Positions 1 through 9,096 of a stretch of DNA of 64,000 nt are shown here, one piece after another (within the stretch, counting starts at the first letter, position 1; the number at the start of each line of letters is the position of its first letter). Source of the DNA: Achromobacter xylosoxidans A8 (GTDB lineage: Bacteria > Pseudomonadota > Gammaproteobacteria > Burkholderiales > Burkholderiaceae_B); NCBI RefSeq assembly GCF_000165835.1, contig NC_014640.1:6200001-6264000 (forward strand). Direction: 5' to 3'. A program made the position numbers and the translations under genes. The notes under the pieces are model-generated. The model ran no database searches and was not told the origin of the DNA. It was given only the letters and a program-made list of their open reading frames with translations.

Positions 1-138
1 GCCGTACTGCCCGACGAGGCCTGCGTACAGGCCATTAGCGACAACGTGTTGGACCCGGCGCGTCGTGCCGAGGCCGCCGAGGCCGGGCTGCGCCAGGCCA
101 CCGCAATCGCGCAAACGGTGCGGGAGGTGTGGCGCTAA
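1..138 (+). CDS. C-terminal end of an unidentified protein (partial)
   Basis: An open frame runs in from the left edge and stops with TAA at 136-138, giving the last 45 residues of a protein. The tail is rich in Ala, Arg and Glu and looks like an amphipathic C-terminal helix. It contains no diagnostic motif, so I assign no function. It is on the same strand as the following transporter gene, with about 160 bases between them that include a palindrome, so it may belong to a separate upstream unit. Confidence 0.55.
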   Translation, partial: AVLPDEACVQAISDNVLDPARRAEAAEAGLRQATAIAQTVREVWR

Positions 139-252
139 TCCTTCCCCGCATTCAAGGCGGGCACCGTGGATCCAGCCAGAAAGCGGTCTGCCCATGACTC
201 TCAATGTGGCAGGTATCAACATACCGCGAGCAACCTAGACTCCCCGTTCAAG

Positions 253-270
253 CCTGGCCGCACGGCCAGG
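253..270. promoter_or_regulatory. Perfect palindrome upstream of the benE-like gene
   Basis: Arms CCTGGCCG (253-260) and CGGCCAGG (263-270) are separated by two bases and lie 25 bases before the chosen start codon. There is no T-run after it, so it is not a classical terminator. It could be an operator or an mRNA hairpin near the ribosome binding site. GC-rich palindromes also occur by chance in this genome. Confidence 0.3.
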
Positions 271-295
271 CCCCACCATGAACGCGGAGCAATAC

Positions 296-1495
296 ATGAA
301 CGCATCGCCGGCAGGCCTGAGACCCGCCGATTTCTTTTCTCCCACCGTCGCGGCGCTGATTTCTGTGCTGGTGAACTACGGCGGCACCTTTGTGCTGGTG
401 TTCCAGGCGGCTGAGCTGGCCGGACTGTCGCCGGCCCAGACCACTTCCTGGGTATGGGCGGTTTCCGTCGGAGTGGGCGTCACGGGCGCGCTGTTGAGCT
501 GGCGCTACAAGGCGCCGATCATCACGGCCTGGTCCACGCCCGGCGTGGCGTTTCTTGCGACCGTGATGCCTTTCACACCCTATGGCGAGGTCATCGGCGC
601 CTACATCCTGTCGGCGCTGGGCTTCATCGTGCTGGGCCTGTCCGGCGCTTTCGAAAAGCTGGTGCGCATGATTCCAGGCGGCATCGCCGCCGGCCTGCTC
701 GCTGGCATCCTGCTGCAATTCGGAGTCAATGCCTTCGGCGGCGCCAGCGCCGATCCGCTGCTGGTCATCGTGCTGGTCATATCCTATGCGTTACTCAAAC
801 GCTTTACCTCGCGCTTCGCGGTGGTCGGCATCCTGGTCATCGGCCTGGGGCTCCTCATCGCGCAAGGCCGAATCGACTTCTCGGCCGTCCACCTCAGCCT
901 GGCCGCGCCGGTCTTCCAGATGCCGCAGTTCTCGCTGCAGGCCTTGCTGGGCGTGGCCCTGCCGCTCTTCATCATCACGCTGACGGGGCAGTACATGCCC
1001 GGCATGCTGGTGCTGCGCAACGACGGCTACAAGACCAGCGCGAGCCCCATCCTGACCGTGACCGGACTGGGCTCGCTTGTCATGGCGCCGTTCGGCGCGC
1101 ACGCCTTCAACGTGGCGGCGATCACCGCCGCGATCTGCACCGGCCGCGACGCGCATGCGGACCCCGCCAAGCGCTACATCGCTGGCTTGGCCTGCGGCGT
1201 GTTCTACATCCTGGTCGGCACGTTCGGCGTCACGCTGGCGACCTTGTTCATGGTTCTGCCCAAGGCCTTCATCACCACGCTGGCGGGACTAGCCCTACTG
1301 GGCGCCATCGGCGGCAGCCTGGCCAATGCGATGGCCGACGCCCGCACTCGGGAGACCGCCCTCATCACCTTCCTGGCCACCGCTGCCAACGTCACCCTGC
1401 TGGGCGTGGGCGGCGCGTTCTGGGGCCTGGTTGCCGGCCTGACCGCGCACCTGCTGATCCACGGTGGCCAGCGGACCCTGGCCGCCAACGCCTGA
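296..1495 (+). CDS. benE: BenE-family benzoate/H+ symporter-like membrane transporter
   Basis: The 399-residue product is almost entirely hydrophobic, with about eleven or twelve membrane segments, and matches the BenE family of benzoate/proton symporters in length and in the early motif ITAWSTPG (about residue 80), typical of this fold. It would sit in the inner membrane and import an aromatic or other organic acid. I chose ATG 296 over ATG 278 because CGGAG at 285-289 is well placed for 296. No benzoate catabolic genes lie nearby. The next gene, 43 bases downstream on the same strand, is a serine hydroxymethyltransferase, so the real substrate may not be benzoate. The family is clear; the substrate is inferred. 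Confidence 0.85.
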   Translation: MNASPAGLRPADFFSPTVAALISVLVNYGGTFVLVFQAAELAGLSPAQTTSWVWAVSVGVGVTGALLSWRYKAPIITAWSTPGVAFLATVMPFTPYGEVIGAYILSALGFIVLGLSGAFEKLVRMIPGGIAAGLLAGILLQFGVNAFGGASADPLLVIVLVISYALLKRFTSRFAVVGILVIGLGLLIAQGRIDFSAVHLSLAAPVFQMPQFSLQALLGVALPLFIITLTGQYMPGMLVLRNDGYKTSASPILTVTGLGSLVMAPFGAHAFNVAAITAAICTGRDAHADPAKRYIAGLACGVFYILVGTFGVTLATLFMVLPKAFITTLAGLALLGAIGGSLANAMADARTRETALITFLATAANVTLLGVGGAFWGLVAGLTAHLLIHGGQRTLAANA

Positions 1496-1538
1496 CGCTT
1501 CTCATTGCCACATCATGCTCATCCAACCAGGAACCTCC

Positions 1539-2837
1539 GTGACGAACATTGCCCCGCCCGACAGCCTCGCGCTGCCTACCATCAGCGCCCTGCCCCTGTC
1601 ACAAGCCGATCCCGGCATATGGGGCGCCATCGACGCCGAACGGCGCCGCCAGATGCACTCGATCGAACTGATCGCCTCCGAGAACTTCGTCAGCCGCGCG
1701 GTGCTGGAAGTCCAGGGCTCGGTGCTGACGAACAAGTATGCCGAGGGCTACCCAGGCCGCCGCTACTATGGCGGCTGCGTCAACGCCGACATGGCCGAGG
1801 AGATCGCCATCGAGCGCGCCACGCGCCTGTTCGGCGCCCGCTACGCCAACGTGCAGCCCCACTCCGGCAGCCAGGCGAACCAGGCAGTCTATCTGGCGCT
1901 GCTGGCGCCGGGGGACAAGATCCTCGGCCTGGACCTGAAGGCAGGCGGCCACCTGACCCACGGCTCCAAGGTCAACATGTCGGGACGCTGGCTGCAGGCG
2001 TTGAGTTATGGCGTCGATGCGGCCACGCATCTGGTGAACATGGATGAGGTCGAGCGCATTGCGCGTCAGGAAAGGCCCAAGCTCATCATCGCCGGCGGCT
2101 CGGCCTACTCGCGCACGCTGGACTTCGCGCGCTTTCGCGCCATCGCCGACGACGTGGGCGCGATCTTCATGGCGGACATGGCGCATTTTGCCGGATTGGC
2201 CGCGGCCGAAGCGTACCCCTCGCCGGTGCCGCACGCGCATGTCACCACCACCACCACGCACAAGACGCTGCGCGGCCCGCGCGGCGGCATGATCCTGACC
2301 AACGACGCCGAACTCGCCCGCAAGATCGATTCGGCCGTCTTCCCCGGTCTGCAAGGCGGTCCGCTGATGCACATCATCGCCGCCAAGGCCGTGGCCCTGG
2401 GCGAGGCGCTGCAGCCCGCGTTCCGGACCTATGCCCACGCGGTGGTCGAGAACGCCCGTGTCCTGTGCCGCCGGCTGGCGGAAGGCGGGCTTTCCATCGT
2501 GTCGGGCGGCACCGATTGCCACCTTGGTGTGGTCGACCTGAGGCCCTGGGGACTGGCCGGCAACACGGCGGAACAAGCCCTCGAACAGGTGGGCATCACC
2601 CTGAACAAGAACGCCGTTCCCAACGACGCCGCCAAGCCCGCCGTCACCTCCGGCATACGCGTGGGCAGCGCCGCCTGCACATCCCGCGGCATGGGTCCGG
2701 CTGAATTCCAGGAGATCGGCGACATGATCCTGGCCCTGCTGGGCGGCGTGCGCGCCGGGGCCGTCGACGCCCGCACGGAAAGCGCCATCCGCGAGGGTGT
2801 GGCCGGGCTGGCCAAGCGCTTCCCCCTGCCCTACTGA
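1539..2837 (+). CDS. glyA: Serine hydroxymethyltransferase (probable second copy)
   Basis: PLP enzyme converting serine and tetrahydrofolate to glycine and 5,10-methylene-THF. At 432 residues it is full length for the family. Visible hallmarks are IELIASENF near residue 42, the glycine-rich SGSQAN segment, and the Schiff-base lysine in [13 protein letters not shown] (K242). I prefer GTG 1539, which has AGGA six bases upstream, over ATG 1515, which has no ribosome binding site. It follows the BenE-like transporter on the same strand and ends six bases from a convergent MocR gene. A housekeeping glyA is usually in another context, so this is probably a paralogue with a specialised one-carbon or serine-analogue role. 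That paralogy is inference. Confidence 0.9.
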   Translation: MTNIAPPDSLALPTISALPLSQADPGIWGAIDAERRRQMHSIELIASENFVSRAVLEVQGSVLTNKYAEGYPGRRYYGGCVNADMAEEIAIERATRLFGARYANVQPHSGSQANQAVYLALLAPGDKILGLDLKAGGHLTHGSKVNMSGRWLQALSYGVDAATHLVNMDEVERIARQERPKLIIAGGSAYSRTLDFARFRAIADDVGAIFMADMAHFAGLAAAEAYPSPVPHAHVTTTTTHKTLRGPRGGMILTNDAELARKIDSAVFPGLQGGPLMHIIAAKAVALGEALQPAFRTYAHAVVENARVLCRRLAEGGLSIVSGGTDCHLGVVDLRPWGLAGNTAEQALEQVGITLNKNAVPNDAAKPAVTSGIRVGSAACTSRGMGPAEFQEIGDMILALLGGVRAGAVDARTESAIREGVAGLAKRFPLPY

Positions 2838-2843
2838 GTTGTT

Positions 2844-4340
2844 CTAGGCTTGCCTCAGCGTGTTCGACAGCCGCAGCACGGCGGCTTCGATTTCGTAGGC
2901 TGTCAGAGAGGCATAGCCCAGCAGCCAGCCCTGCTGTTTGTACTCGCCTGCGTACAGCCTGCTCAATCCGGGCAGGCGCAGGCCGGCGGCCTCGGCCTGG
3001 CGGATGGTCTTTTCCTCGGACCAGCCGCGTTCGAGCAGACACGGGATCTGCAAGCCGCCGGGAGGCCTGACAGCCTGCACAATGCCGCCCAGGTGCTTGC
3101 CCAGGGAATCCAGCAGCACCTGCCGGCGGCCGGCATACAGCTTGCGCATGGCCCGCACGTGCGAGTTGTAATGGCCGTCATCCATGAAGCGCGCCAGCGT
3201 CAGCTGCAGGATCTGCGGAGTATGTCCGTCCATGATGCTGCGCGCGCGGGCAAAGGCGTCGACCAGATCAGGCGGCAACGCCATGTATCCCATCCTGAGC
3301 CCTGGATACAGCGTCTTGCTGAACGTGCCCAGGTAGATGGTGCGCTGATGCAGGTCCAGGCCCTGCACGCAGGCGGTGGGCACGCCGTCGTAATGGAATT
3401 CGCTGTCGTAGTCGTCTTCGATGATCCACTTGCCGTGTTCCGCGGCCCAGTTGATCAGGTCCAGCCTGCGTTCGAGCGACAGCGTCACCCCGGTGGGGTA
3501 CTGGTGCGACGGCGTCACGTACACGCAATTGGCGCCGCCGCGGTCCGCGCGCAGCAGGTCCAGGCGTATGCCCTGCGCGTCGACGTCGATAGGCGCGATG
3601 CGCGTCTCCGCGGATTCAAAGGCCTTGCGGGCGCCGAAGTAGCCGGGATTCTCCATCAGGATGGGCTTGCCGGCGTCCGCAAGCAATTGCGCGCACAGGA
3701 ACAGGGCCTGGCGGGTGCTGCTCAGTACCAGGACCTGTTCGGGCAAGACCTTGGCGCCGCGTTCCAGGTTCAGGTAGGCGGCAATGGCGCGGCGCAGCGG
3801 TTCGGCGCCCTGCGGGTCTCCGTGCAGCAACACATGGGCGCGGTAGTCCTTCAGGACCTGGCGTTGCAGCCGTTCCCAGACATCGGTGGGAAACGTGCGG
3901 GTTTCCGGCAAGCCCGTGGCGAACGCCTTGATGACCTGTTGATCCGCGACGCCGCCGCTGTCCAGGATCATGCGTCCGCGCCGGCTCAGGCCCACCCCGG
4001 GCTGCGCCACGGCCGACCGCTGATCCCGCTTGGCCCGCCTGCGTGCGGCGCCTCGCAGCTCGGTGCCGACCGTCTCGGACACATAGCTGCCCGAGCCCTC
4101 GCGGCGCACGATATAGCCGTCACGGTGCAACTGCACGTAGGCATTTTCAACCGTGTCGCGCGCCACCCCCAGCGACTTCGCCAGGCCGCGGGTCGCGGGC
4201 AGCCTGAGGCCCGGCCCCAGCGCGCCGTCCAGGATCAGGGCGCACAGCGCCCGCTGAATACGCTGATGCAGGTCCAGCCGCTGGAGTTCCGCATCGTTCA
4301 TGCGCATCTTCAGCGTATCCAGCTCGAATGTCTTTGCCAT
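2844..4340 (-). CDS. MocR-family (GntR-aminotransferase) transcriptional regulator
   Basis: 498 residues with a GntR winged helix at about residues 20-90 (RLPATRGLAKSLGVARDTV) and a class I aminotransferase-like domain from about 130 to the end. The PLP-lysine region reads LGTFSKTLYPGLRMGY. MocR proteins are dimers that bind PLP or a PLP-amino acid adduct and usually control adjacent genes. Here it is convergent with glyA and divergent from serC, with about 130 bases shared with serC. The likely targets are these two PLP-enzyme genes and itself. PdxR (activator of PLP synthesis) and GabR are family examples, but I cannot tell which ligand applies. Confidence 0.88.
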   Translation of the reverse strand: MAKTFELDTLKMRMNDAELQRLDLHQRIQRALCALILDGALGPGLRLPATRGLAKSLGVARDTVENAYVQLHRDGYIVRREGSGSYVSETVGTELRGAARRRAKRDQRSAVAQPGVGLSRRGRMILDSGGVADQQVIKAFATGLPETRTFPTDVWERLQRQVLKDYRAHVLLHGDPQGAEPLRRAIAAYLNLERGAKVLPEQVLVLSSTRQALFLCAQLLADAGKPILMENPGYFGARKAFESAETRIAPIDVDAQGIRLDLLRADRGGANCVYVTPSHQYPTGVTLSLERRLDLINWAAEHGKWIIEDDYDSEFHYDGVPTACVQGLDLHQRTIYLGTFSKTLYPGLRMGYMALPPDLVDAFARARSIMDGHTPQILQLTLARFMDDGHYNSHVRAMRKLYAGRRQVLLDSLGKHLGGIVQAVRPPGGLQIPCLLERGWSEEKTIRQAEAAGLRLPGLSRLYAGEYKQQGWLLGYASLTAYEIEAAVLRLSNTLRQA

Positions 4341-4471
4341 GCGGTCTGCTCACAGTAGGAAAACTGGCCTGTCCGGCCCGGCCATTCTATCCGTAGACTC
4401 TTCCGTTCGCCTCGGCAGACGCGGGCGCAACATTGCAAGAGCCCGCGCATGGCGGGGCAGGATCAGGAAAC

Positions 4472-5554
4472 ATGGCAAGGTCTTACAACTTCAGCGCCGG
4501 CCCGGCCGCGCTGCCGCTGGAAGTGCTGCAGGAAGCGCACGACGAGTTCTTCGATTTCGCGGGAACCGGCATGTCGGTGATGGAAATCAGCCACCGCTCG
4601 CGCGTATTCATCGATATCGCCCGCCAGGCCGAACTGGACCTGCGGGCCATCCTGCGGATTCCCGACCGCTACAAGGTGCTGTTCCTGCAAGGCGGCGCTA
4701 CGCTGCAGTTCTCGCAGGTGCCGATGAATCTGCTGCGCGGCAAGGCGTCGGCGGACTACCTGCACACCGGGCTCTGGTCCGGCAAGGCCATCGAGGCGGC
4801 CCGACGCTATTGCGAGGTGCGCGTGGCGGCCAGCAGCGCGGCGTCCGGCTTCGACCGCGTGCCCGCCCCCGGCGAATGGCGGCTCGATCCGGACGCCGCC
4901 TATCTGCACTACACGGAAAACGAGACAGTGCATGGCCTGCAATTCGCGACCGCGCCGGACGCATCCGTTCCGCTGGTATGCGATGCCTGCTCCAGCCTGT
5001 TGTCGAAGCCCATCGACGTATCCCGGCACGGCCTGATCTACGCCGCCGCGCAAAAGAACATGGGACCGGCCGGCGTCACGGTGGTGGTGGTGGACGAGGC
5101 CTTGCTGGACGGCGCGCTGCCCATCACGCCCGACGTGCTGAACTATGCGTACGCGGCGCGGGCGGACTCCATGCTCAACACGCCCGCCACGTTCTCCTGG
5201 TACCTGACCGGACTGACGCTGCGCTGGATCCGCCGGAGCGGCGGGATAGAACGCATCCACCAGGCCAACCAGGCCAAGGCCTGGCTGCTGTACCGCGCCA
5301 TCGACGCCAGCGACGGCTTTTACCTCAACAAGGTCCTGCCGGAATTCCGTTCGATCAACAACGTGCCGTTCTTCCTGGCCGATTCCTCCCTGGAACCCCT
5401 GTTTCTGCGCCAGGCCGAGAACGCCGGGCTGATGGGGCTGAAGGGCCATTCCCATACCGGCGGCATCCGGGCCAGTCTCTATAACGCGGTCGACCTGCCG
5501 GCAACGGCCGCGCTGGCCGATTTCATGACAGACTTCCTGCGCACGCACGGCTGA
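4472..5554 (+). CDS. serC: Phosphoserine aminotransferase (SerC family)
   Basis: 360 residues, normal SerC length. SerC converts 3-phosphohydroxypyruvate and glutamate to phosphoserine and 2-oxoglutarate, and also acts in PLP synthesis. The N-terminus NFSAGPAALP, the GMSVMEISHRS segment, the PLP-lysine region AAQKNMGPAG and the C-terminal HSHTGGIRASLYNA are all typical. ATG 4472 is preceded by AGGAA at 4465-4469, which decides the start over an upstream in-frame codon. It lies divergent from the MocR gene and near a serine hydroxymethyltransferase, so the block reads as serine/glycine metabolism under a PLP-sensing regulator. Whether it is the main or a second serC cannot be told here. Confidence 0.92.
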   Translation: MARSYNFSAGPAALPLEVLQEAHDEFFDFAGTGMSVMEISHRSRVFIDIARQAELDLRAILRIPDRYKVLFLQGGATLQFSQVPMNLLRGKASADYLHTGLWSGKAIEAARRYCEVRVAASSAASGFDRVPAPGEWRLDPDAAYLHYTENETVHGLQFATAPDASVPLVCDACSSLLSKPIDVSRHGLIYAAAQKNMGPAGVTVVVVDEALLDGALPITPDVLNYAYAARADSMLNTPATFSWYLTGLTLRWIRRSGGIERIHQANQAKAWLLYRAIDASDGFYLNKVLPEFRSINNVPFFLADSSLEPLFLRQAENAGLMGLKGHSHTGGIRASLYNAVDLPATAALADFMTDFLRTHG

Positions 5555-5608
5555 TGCCGGCTTGCGCCGCGCGTCGGCCATGCCGATATAAAACACGGGG
5601 AAACCAGC

Positions 5609-6514
5609 ATGGATTTCAGGCAGCTCAGACAGTTCGTCGTCCTGGCAACGGAATTGAACTATCGCAAGGCCGCCGCGCGGCTGCACATGACCCAGCCGCC
5701 GCTCAGCGTCGCCATCAAGCGGCTCGAAACCGAGATCGGCGCGGACCTGTTCGAACGCGACCGCCTGGGCGTGCGTCTCACGGTCGCCGGCGGGGCCTTC
5801 CTGGGCGAAGCCAAGCGCTTGCTGGAAGGCGCCGACGCCGCGCTGCAAACCGCGCGCGACGCGGCAGAGGGGCGCATGGGCGCCCTGCGCGTGTGCGCGG
5901 TGCCCAGCGCCGCCTTGAACCTGCTCCCGCGCATCCTGCCGGAATTCGCGCAGCGCTTTCCGCACATACGGCTGCGCCTGACCAGCGGCAGCACCGTCGG
6001 CATTCTGGCGGAGTTGCAGCGCGGCGAACTGGACGCGGCATTCCTGGTTCCACCCGCTTCCGGCGTGCCGGGCATCACGATCACCCCTCTGCCGCGAGAA
6101 CGGCTGGTGCTGGCCGTGCCGGCGGGCCATCGACTGGCCGGCATGAAAAGCGCCAGGCTCTCGGACCTGACAGACGACGCCTTGGTGACCCTGGCCCATT
6201 CGGACAGCCCCGGCTTCGCCGGCGAAATCGTCGCGGCCTGCCAGCGGGCCGGATTCCATCCACGGGTCTTGCAGGAGTCGTCCCACGCCCTCATCAGCTT
6301 GCCGCTCATCGCCGGCGGCCTGGGGGTCGCCATCGTTCCGTCGGCACTGCGAAGGATCGCCATCGACAACGTGGCCTACGTGGACCTCGCGGACGTCGCG
6401 GGCGAACCGCTGACCTATGGCATGGCGCTGGCGGCGCCCGCCCAGTCCGTGAACCCCGCCGTTCGTTGGTTCATCGAGACGGCGCGCGAGGTGCTGGGCG
6501 CGCAAGCGCCCTGA
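5609..6514 (+). CDS. LysR-family transcriptional regulator
   Basis: 301 residues. The helix-turn-helix at about residues 4-62 has the typical LNYRKAAARLHMTQPPLSVAI pattern split over helices 2 and 3. It is followed by a periplasmic-binding-type effector domain (about 90-295). It lies 54 bases after serC on the same strand and ends ten bases from a convergent Bug gene, so either serC or the Bug/DapA pair could be its target. LysR proteins often regulate divergent neighbours, but none is divergent here, so its target is unknown. Confidence 0.88.
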   Translation: MDFRQLRQFVVLATELNYRKAAARLHMTQPPLSVAIKRLETEIGADLFERDRLGVRLTVAGGAFLGEAKRLLEGADAALQTARDAAEGRMGALRVCAVPSAALNLLPRILPEFAQRFPHIRLRLTSGSTVGILAELQRGELDAAFLVPPASGVPGITITPLPRERLVLAVPAGHRLAGMKSARLSDLTDDALVTLAHSDSPGFAGEIVAACQRAGFHPRVLQESSHALISLPLIAGGLGVAIVPSALRRIAIDNVAYVDLADVAGEPLTYGMALAAPAQSVNPAVRWFIETAREVLGAQAP

Positions 6515-6524
6515 AACCCCGGAC

Positions 6525-7490
6525 TTACTGCTGCGGACGGGAAAGAATGCCCGCCCACTTCTTCTGTTCGGCGACGACTCTGCGCTCGAACGCTGCCTGG
6601 CTGGCGTCCACGGGTTCGCTGCCCCGCGCGTAGATCTTGTCCTGCACCGACGGGCTCTTGGCGACCGCGGCGATGGCTGTGTTCAAGCGCGCGACGACAT
6701 CGGCCGGCGTGCCTTTGGGAACGGCAATGCCCGACAGGGACCCGCCTTCTACCTCCTTGCCCAGCACTTCCTTGACCGTAGGGATGTCGGGCAGGTTGGC
6801 CAGGCGGCGCGACGAGGTCACCGCGTAGGGACGAATCTGCTTCGCCTCGACGAAACCCACCGCGGTGACGGCGGAAACGGCCGTCAGATCCGTGTTGCGG
6901 CTCATCACCGCCGTCATGGATTCCGATCCGCTCTTGTAGGGCACATGCAGCATCTTCACCCCTGTCGCCTGTTGCAGCAGCTCCAGGACCTGGTAGTTGT
7001 CGGAGCCCTCGCCCGCCGTGGAAAACGCGATCTTGTCGGCCTGGACCGACGCGGCCTTGATGATTTCCGGCAACGACGCATATGGGCTGTCCACGCCCAC
7101 GGCCAAGACCGTGGGTGTGTTCGCCAGCATGGCAACGTAGGTGAAGTCCTTGTTCGGGTCGTAGGGCAGCTTCTTGTAGATCAGCGGGTTGACGGCGACC
7201 ATGCCATTGGTGATCACCAGCAGCGTGTAGCCATCGGCCGGCGACTTCGCCACTGCGCCTGCGGCGATCGAGCCGCCCGCGCCGCCGCGGTTCTCCACCA
7301 CGACCGGCTGGCCCAGCTCCCGCGTGAGCCCTTCGGCGAACACCCGCGCCGTGGTGTCGGTCACGCCACCGGCGCCGAACGGCACGATCAGGCGTATGGG
7401 CTGGTCAGGATACGGGCCCGCCCAGGCCGCGGCGGCCGGAACCATCACACCCAGCAAAGCCGCCATGCAGCGGCGCAATCCCTTGTTCAT
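6525..7490 (-). CDS. Bug-family periplasmic solute-binding protein
   Basis: 321 residues with an N-terminal Sec signal peptide (basic start, hydrophobic core, AWA cleavage region) and Bug/TctC hallmarks: PIRLIVPFGAGGVTD near residue 30, the ADGYTLLVI segment, and the VPYKSG motif. Bug proteins bind carboxylates or amides for tripartite tricarboxylate transporters, or act as periplasmic sensors. The start codon at 7490 overlaps the stop of the DapA-like gene upstream (ATGA), so the two are translationally coupled and probably act on the same compound or its product. No TctA/TctB membrane genes are in the window. Confidence 0.92.
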   Translation of the reverse strand: MNKGLRRCMAALLGVMVPAAAAWAGPYPDQPIRLIVPFGAGGVTDTTARVFAEGLTRELGQPVVVENRGGAGGSIAAGAVAKSPADGYTLLVITNGMVAVNPLIYKKLPYDPNKDFTYVAMLANTPTVLAVGVDSPYASLPEIIKAASVQADKIAFSTAGEGSDNYQVLELLQQATGVKMLHVPYKSGSESMTAVMSRNTDLTAVSAVTAVGFVEAKQIRPYAVTSSRRLANLPDIPTVKEVLGKEVEGGSLSGIAVPKGTPADVVARLNTAIAAVAKSPSVQDKIYARGSEPVDASQAAFERRVVAEQKKWAGILSRPQQ

Positions 7491-8368
7491 CCGGCTATCT
7501 CCATTTTCTTGAGAATTTCTAGAAGTTGTTGCTGCAGGTCGGCCGTCAACGGCGCCAAGGGCGCGCGCAAGCGTCCGCTGTCGAAGCCGCGCAATTGCAG
7601 GCCCGCCGTGACGGTCCTGGGCAGGCCATGGTCCATGAGGAAATTCAACAGATCGATCTGCCGGCCAAACCACTCGTCCGCGCCGCGCGCGTCCCCGGCC
7701 ATGGCGCAGCGGTAGAGGTTCAGGGCGTAGGACGCGCTGACGTTGGCCGACGCCGTGCACCAGCCCGCCGCGCCCTCCGCGAATCCGGTGCGCGCCATGC
7801 AGTTCAGGCCGATGTACACGGCCGTGCGGGCGGGGCAGGCCGCACGCAGCCTCGCGATCTTGGTGGGGTCGGGGCTGCTTTCCTTGATCATGGTGACGTT
7901 AGGAAGCTCCGCCAGCCGGGCCAGGAACTCGACGGGCAGGTCCATGCCCGTGGTGAACGGGTTGTTGTAGACCATTACCGGCGTGGAGACCGACTCGCAG
8001 ACCTCGCGGTAGTAGGTGTGGATCTCGTCCTGAGTGAGTTTCCAGTAGGTGCTGGGCAATAGCTGCAAGGCCGCGGCGCCCGCGCGTTCGGCGTAGCGCG
8101 CATGGCGCACGGTGCTGGCCGTGCTCAGGCTGGACACGCCCGCCAGCACGGGCAGACGCCCGCGCGCAGCGCCGATGACGGTGTCGATGACGGCCTCGCG
8201 TTCGCCATCGTCCAGGTAGGGCAGGCAGCCGACGCTGCCCAGGGGCGCCAAGGCATGCACGCCCTCGCCGATCAGCCGTTCGACGTGCGCTTCCAACAGC
8301 GCGTGGTCCACCCGCCCGCGCTCATCGCAAGGCGTCAGCAGGTAGCCGATGATTCCCTTCAAATGCAT
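7487..8368 (-). CDS. DapA/N-acetylneuraminate lyase-family aldolase or dehydratase
   Basis: 293 residues, the normal length for this TIM-barrel family of class I (Schiff-base) lyases. Conserved residues are the Schiff-base lysine in TMIKESSPD (K162) and the tyrosine in VMVYNNPF (Y134). The usual GTTGE motif of true dihydrodipicolinate synthase reads LGSVGCLPYL here, so the substrate is probably not pyruvate plus aspartate semialdehyde. Start 8368 is supported by GGAG about ten bases upstream; an in-frame ATG at 8383 is the alternative. It is the first gene of a two-gene unit with a Bug receptor, which suggests catabolism of an imported sugar acid or hydroxy/keto acid. Confidence 0.85.
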   Translation of the reverse strand: MHLKGIIGYLLTPCDERGRVDHALLEAHVERLIGEGVHALAPLGSVGCLPYLDDGEREAVIDTVIGAARGRLPVLAGVSSLSTASTVRHARYAERAGAAALQLLPSTYWKLTQDEIHTYYREVCESVSTPVMVYNNPFTTGMDLPVEFLARLAELPNVTMIKESSPDPTKIARLRAACPARTAVYIGLNCMARTGFAEGAAGWCTASANVSASYALNLYRCAMAGDARGADEWFGRQIDLLNFLMDHGLPRTVTAGLQLRGFDSGRLRAPLAPLTADLQQQLLEILKKMEIAG

Positions 8369-8542
8369 AGCTCGCTTCTCCATGACGGCTTGCAGTCTAG
8401 GGAGGCCGCGCAGGGCGGTCCAATACCTATTTCCTGGGCGCCTGATATCTCCCGCCCGCGCTGCCGCCAGGCGAATCTTGTATCCAGTAATTCCCGCGCA
8501 AGGCCGATAGACTTTCCCGGCCAATTCACCAAGGAGCAAGCC

Positions 8543-8989
8543 ATGAGCAGCAACGTCGTGCCGGAACAGACGCAGACCCACCACATGCCTGAGTACCGCA
8601 GGCCGGAGGACATGGAGTGGGAGATGGGCCGGTTCAAGAACAAGACGAAGTTCCTCTTCCACACACGAGCAGAACGCCCCACCGAGCCCAATGCCGGCTT
8701 TCTGCGCTATGAGCCGGGCGCGGGCTTCCGCCTGCACAAACACGATTTCGCCCAGGTCTGGTACGTGATCGAAGGGGAATTCAACATGGGCGGAAAGATG
8801 TACGGCCCGGGCACCGTGGTGTTCCATCCGGACCCGCACATCGAAGAAGCGCTCAGCACCGAGACAGGCGGCACCTTGTTCTTCGTCCAGTACCAGGGGC
8901 CCACGACCGGCGGGCGGCCGGTGTACGACGGCCGCATGAACATCCAGGGCGAACCGCCCGCGATCACCGAGCAGGACCTCGAACACTGA
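8543..8989 (+). CDS. Small cupin-domain protein
   Basis: 148 residues with one cupin barrel. Motif 1 is seen in GFRLHKHDFAQVWYVIEGE, giving candidate metal ligands His-His-Gln/Glu, and motif 2 around PGTVVFHPDPH. This resembles the ChrR-type and dihydroxyacetophenone-dioxygenase-like cupins. It has no signal peptide, so it should be cytosolic. ATG 8543 follows AAGGAG. It diverges from the DapA-like gene and precedes a Bug gene by about 107 bases on the same strand. It could be a dioxygenase, isomerase or ligand sensor; the sequence does not decide. Confidence 0.75.
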   Translation: MSSNVVPEQTQTHHMPEYRRPEDMEWEMGRFKNKTKFLFHTRAERPTEPNAGFLRYEPGAGFRLHKHDFAQVWYVIEGEFNMGGKMYGPGTVVFHPDPHIEEALSTETGGTLFFVQYQGPTTGGRPVYDGRMNIQGEPPAITEQDLEH

Positions 8990-9033
8990 TACCCGCGGTT
9001 CAACGGACGGCCGCCGCCACTCGCCGCCGTCCG

Positions 9034-9052
9034 CGGCAGGCCCGCCCTGCCG
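9034..9052. other. Hairpin in the cupin-Bug intergenic gap
   Basis: CGGCAGG and CCTGCCG (seven base pairs) flank a five-base loop. No T-run follows, so it is at most a weak terminator, a processing site or a stabiliser between two co-directional genes. Confidence 0.25.
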
Positions 9053-9096
9053 GGCTTGCACACAAAGAAATAGAAAATTCCAAGGAGACAAACATC

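Noticed and set aside
2850..4358. Long open frame (about 500 codons) antisense to the MocR gene
   Set aside because: High-GC shadow: the opposite strand encodes a full MocR protein with GntR and aminotransferase motifs, while this frame has no recognisable domain.
4463..6505. 680-codon minus-strand open frame across serC and the LysR gene
   Set aside because: It spans two well-supported plus-strand genes and is Gly/Arg/Gln-rich low-complexity sequence, typical of GC-rich antisense frames.
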